The notes below the pieces were generated by a model that worked only from the letters and a program-made list of their open reading frames with translations, had not been told where the DNA came from and did no database searches. A DNA stretch of 64,000 bases. Origin: Bacillota bacterium (GTDB lineage: Bacteria; Bacillota; Clostridia; Lachnospirales; Lachnospiraceae). The position numbers were made by a program, and so were the translations under genes. The stretch's first letter is position 1. Each line of letters starts with the position of its first letter. This document shows, piece after piece, positions 63,485 to 64,000 of this stretch. Location: NCBI GenBank assembly GCA_023387655.1, contig JAEWHR010000060.1:1-64000 (forward strand), read 5' to 3'.

Positions 63485-64000
63485 ATGAGTGAAATGAAAG
63501 AGCATAACATTGGAAGAAAAATCAAAGCCTCCTTTCAGAGCCGCAAGTTTAAGGGAGGAGCCTACGCAACAATTATTTCTGCCGTAGTATTAGTTATTGT
63601 CTTACTGATTAATCTATTTGCTCAGGAACTTGGAATAACAAAAGATTTAACTAAAGATAGTAAGTATTCATTAACCGAGGAAACAAAAGAATTAATTAAG
63701 GGTATAAATAACAATATTACGATTTACTATCTTGTGGAAAGCGGAGACGAGATAGAAGAATTTGAACGTATTGTCAATAACTATGACAACCTAAATAGTA
63801 AAGTATCTGTACAATATAAAGACCCTGTTCAGTATCCGAAATTTGCCTCTCAGTATGTGAAGGATGAAATAGCGGCACAGAGCTTTCTTGTAGTAAATGA
63901 AGACACTAAAGCAGCCAAATATATTGCCTATGAGGACTTACTTGATTATGAGATTAACTATTCGACTTATCAATATGAAGTCACTGGTCTAAAGGTAGAA
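63485..64000 (+). CDS. Gld-type auxiliary protein (GldG-like), cut by window end
   Basis: N-terminal 172 residues only. One membrane segment (about residues 26-48), then an external region starting LTKDSKYSLTEETKELIK and ITIYYLVESGDEIEEFERIV, which matches the GldG/ABC_transp_aux family. ATG 63485 follows GGAGGGAGG, 15 nt after the permease stop. It completes an ATPase-permease-auxiliary set. The gene continues past the window. Confidence 0.82.
   Translation, partial: MSEMKEHNIGRKIKASFQSRKFKGGAYATIISAVVLVIVLLINLFAQELGITKDLTKDSKYSLTEETKELIKGINNNITIYYLVESGDEIEEFERIVNNYDNLNSKVSVQYKDPVQYPKFASQYVKDEIAAQSFLVVNEDTKAAKYIAYEDLLDYEINYSTYQYEVTGLKVE

Overview
The window is AT-rich DNA from an anaerobic, endospore-forming member of the Clostridia. 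Gene content fits a Lachnospiraceae-type organism close to Lachnoclostridium (Clostridium) phytofermentans: SipL, SpoIIR, a SpoIIQ-like protein, a CotS-like kinase-fold protein, Veg, DUF951, reverse rubrerythrin and an NADH-linked [FeFe]-hydrogenase. The species is inferred from gene content and codon style, not from a marker gene. I see no rRNA, tRNA, CRISPR array, prophage or intact insertion sequence. Shine-Dalgarno sites are strong, and several genes start with TTG or GTG, so many starts given here are internal to the longest open frame.

Layout. 1-7.2 kb: an SGNH/GDSL-type surface protein, CCA-adding enzyme, two small SPOCS-like proteins, a CotS-like protein and a PEGA-domain membrane protein. 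7.3-14.8 kb: a large GGDEF/EAL protein, hflK-hflC and a lipoprotein alpha/beta hydrolase. 15-20.7 kb: clpB, a DEAD-box RNA helicase with a long structured leader, and a HAD hydrolase. 20.9-22.9 kb: reverse rubrerythrin and perR, each with a consensus promoter and a near-identical PerR-type palindrome, then veg. 23.4-27.2 kb: a PrcB-like lipoprotein and a MoxR / DUF58 / DUF4129-like operon. 27.5-28.5 kb: a GNAT enzyme and a divergent LspA-like protein.

28.6-37.7 kb is the most interesting region. A leftward operon (hndA, a small HATPase, hndB, hndC, hndD) encodes an NAD-linked [FeFe]-hydrogenase. Divergent from it is a rightward cluster: DRTGG protein, RsbW-like ATPase, HydS-like hydrogenase homologue, second DRTGG protein and PHP-domain protein. 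This looks like a redox or H2 sensing module beside the enzyme it may control. Rex-like sites lie in the shared intergenic region.

37.7-47.4 kb: a protein behind a sigma-D-like promoter, sipL, ispE, spoIIR, ddl-murI-DUF1934, an unknown membrane protein, plsC, and a flavin reductase-rubredoxin fusion that carries an internal in-frame ribosome binding site. 47.5-64 kb: a GH31 glucosidase, a zinc-ribbon protein, an LCP protein, a heterodimeric ABC exporter, an ABC-2 exporter, a SpoIIQ-like protein behind a sigma-F-like promoter, a hemolysin III protein, DUF951 behind an attenuator-like leader, and a Gld-type ABC system cut by the window end.

Between genes I found several non-coding signals: a family of three related terminator hairpins, five genes with a small hairpin followed by a CAGAATGGAGG-type Shine-Dalgarno site, a 44-bp tandem repeat, a GC-rich structured element, and a possible decayed coding fragment.
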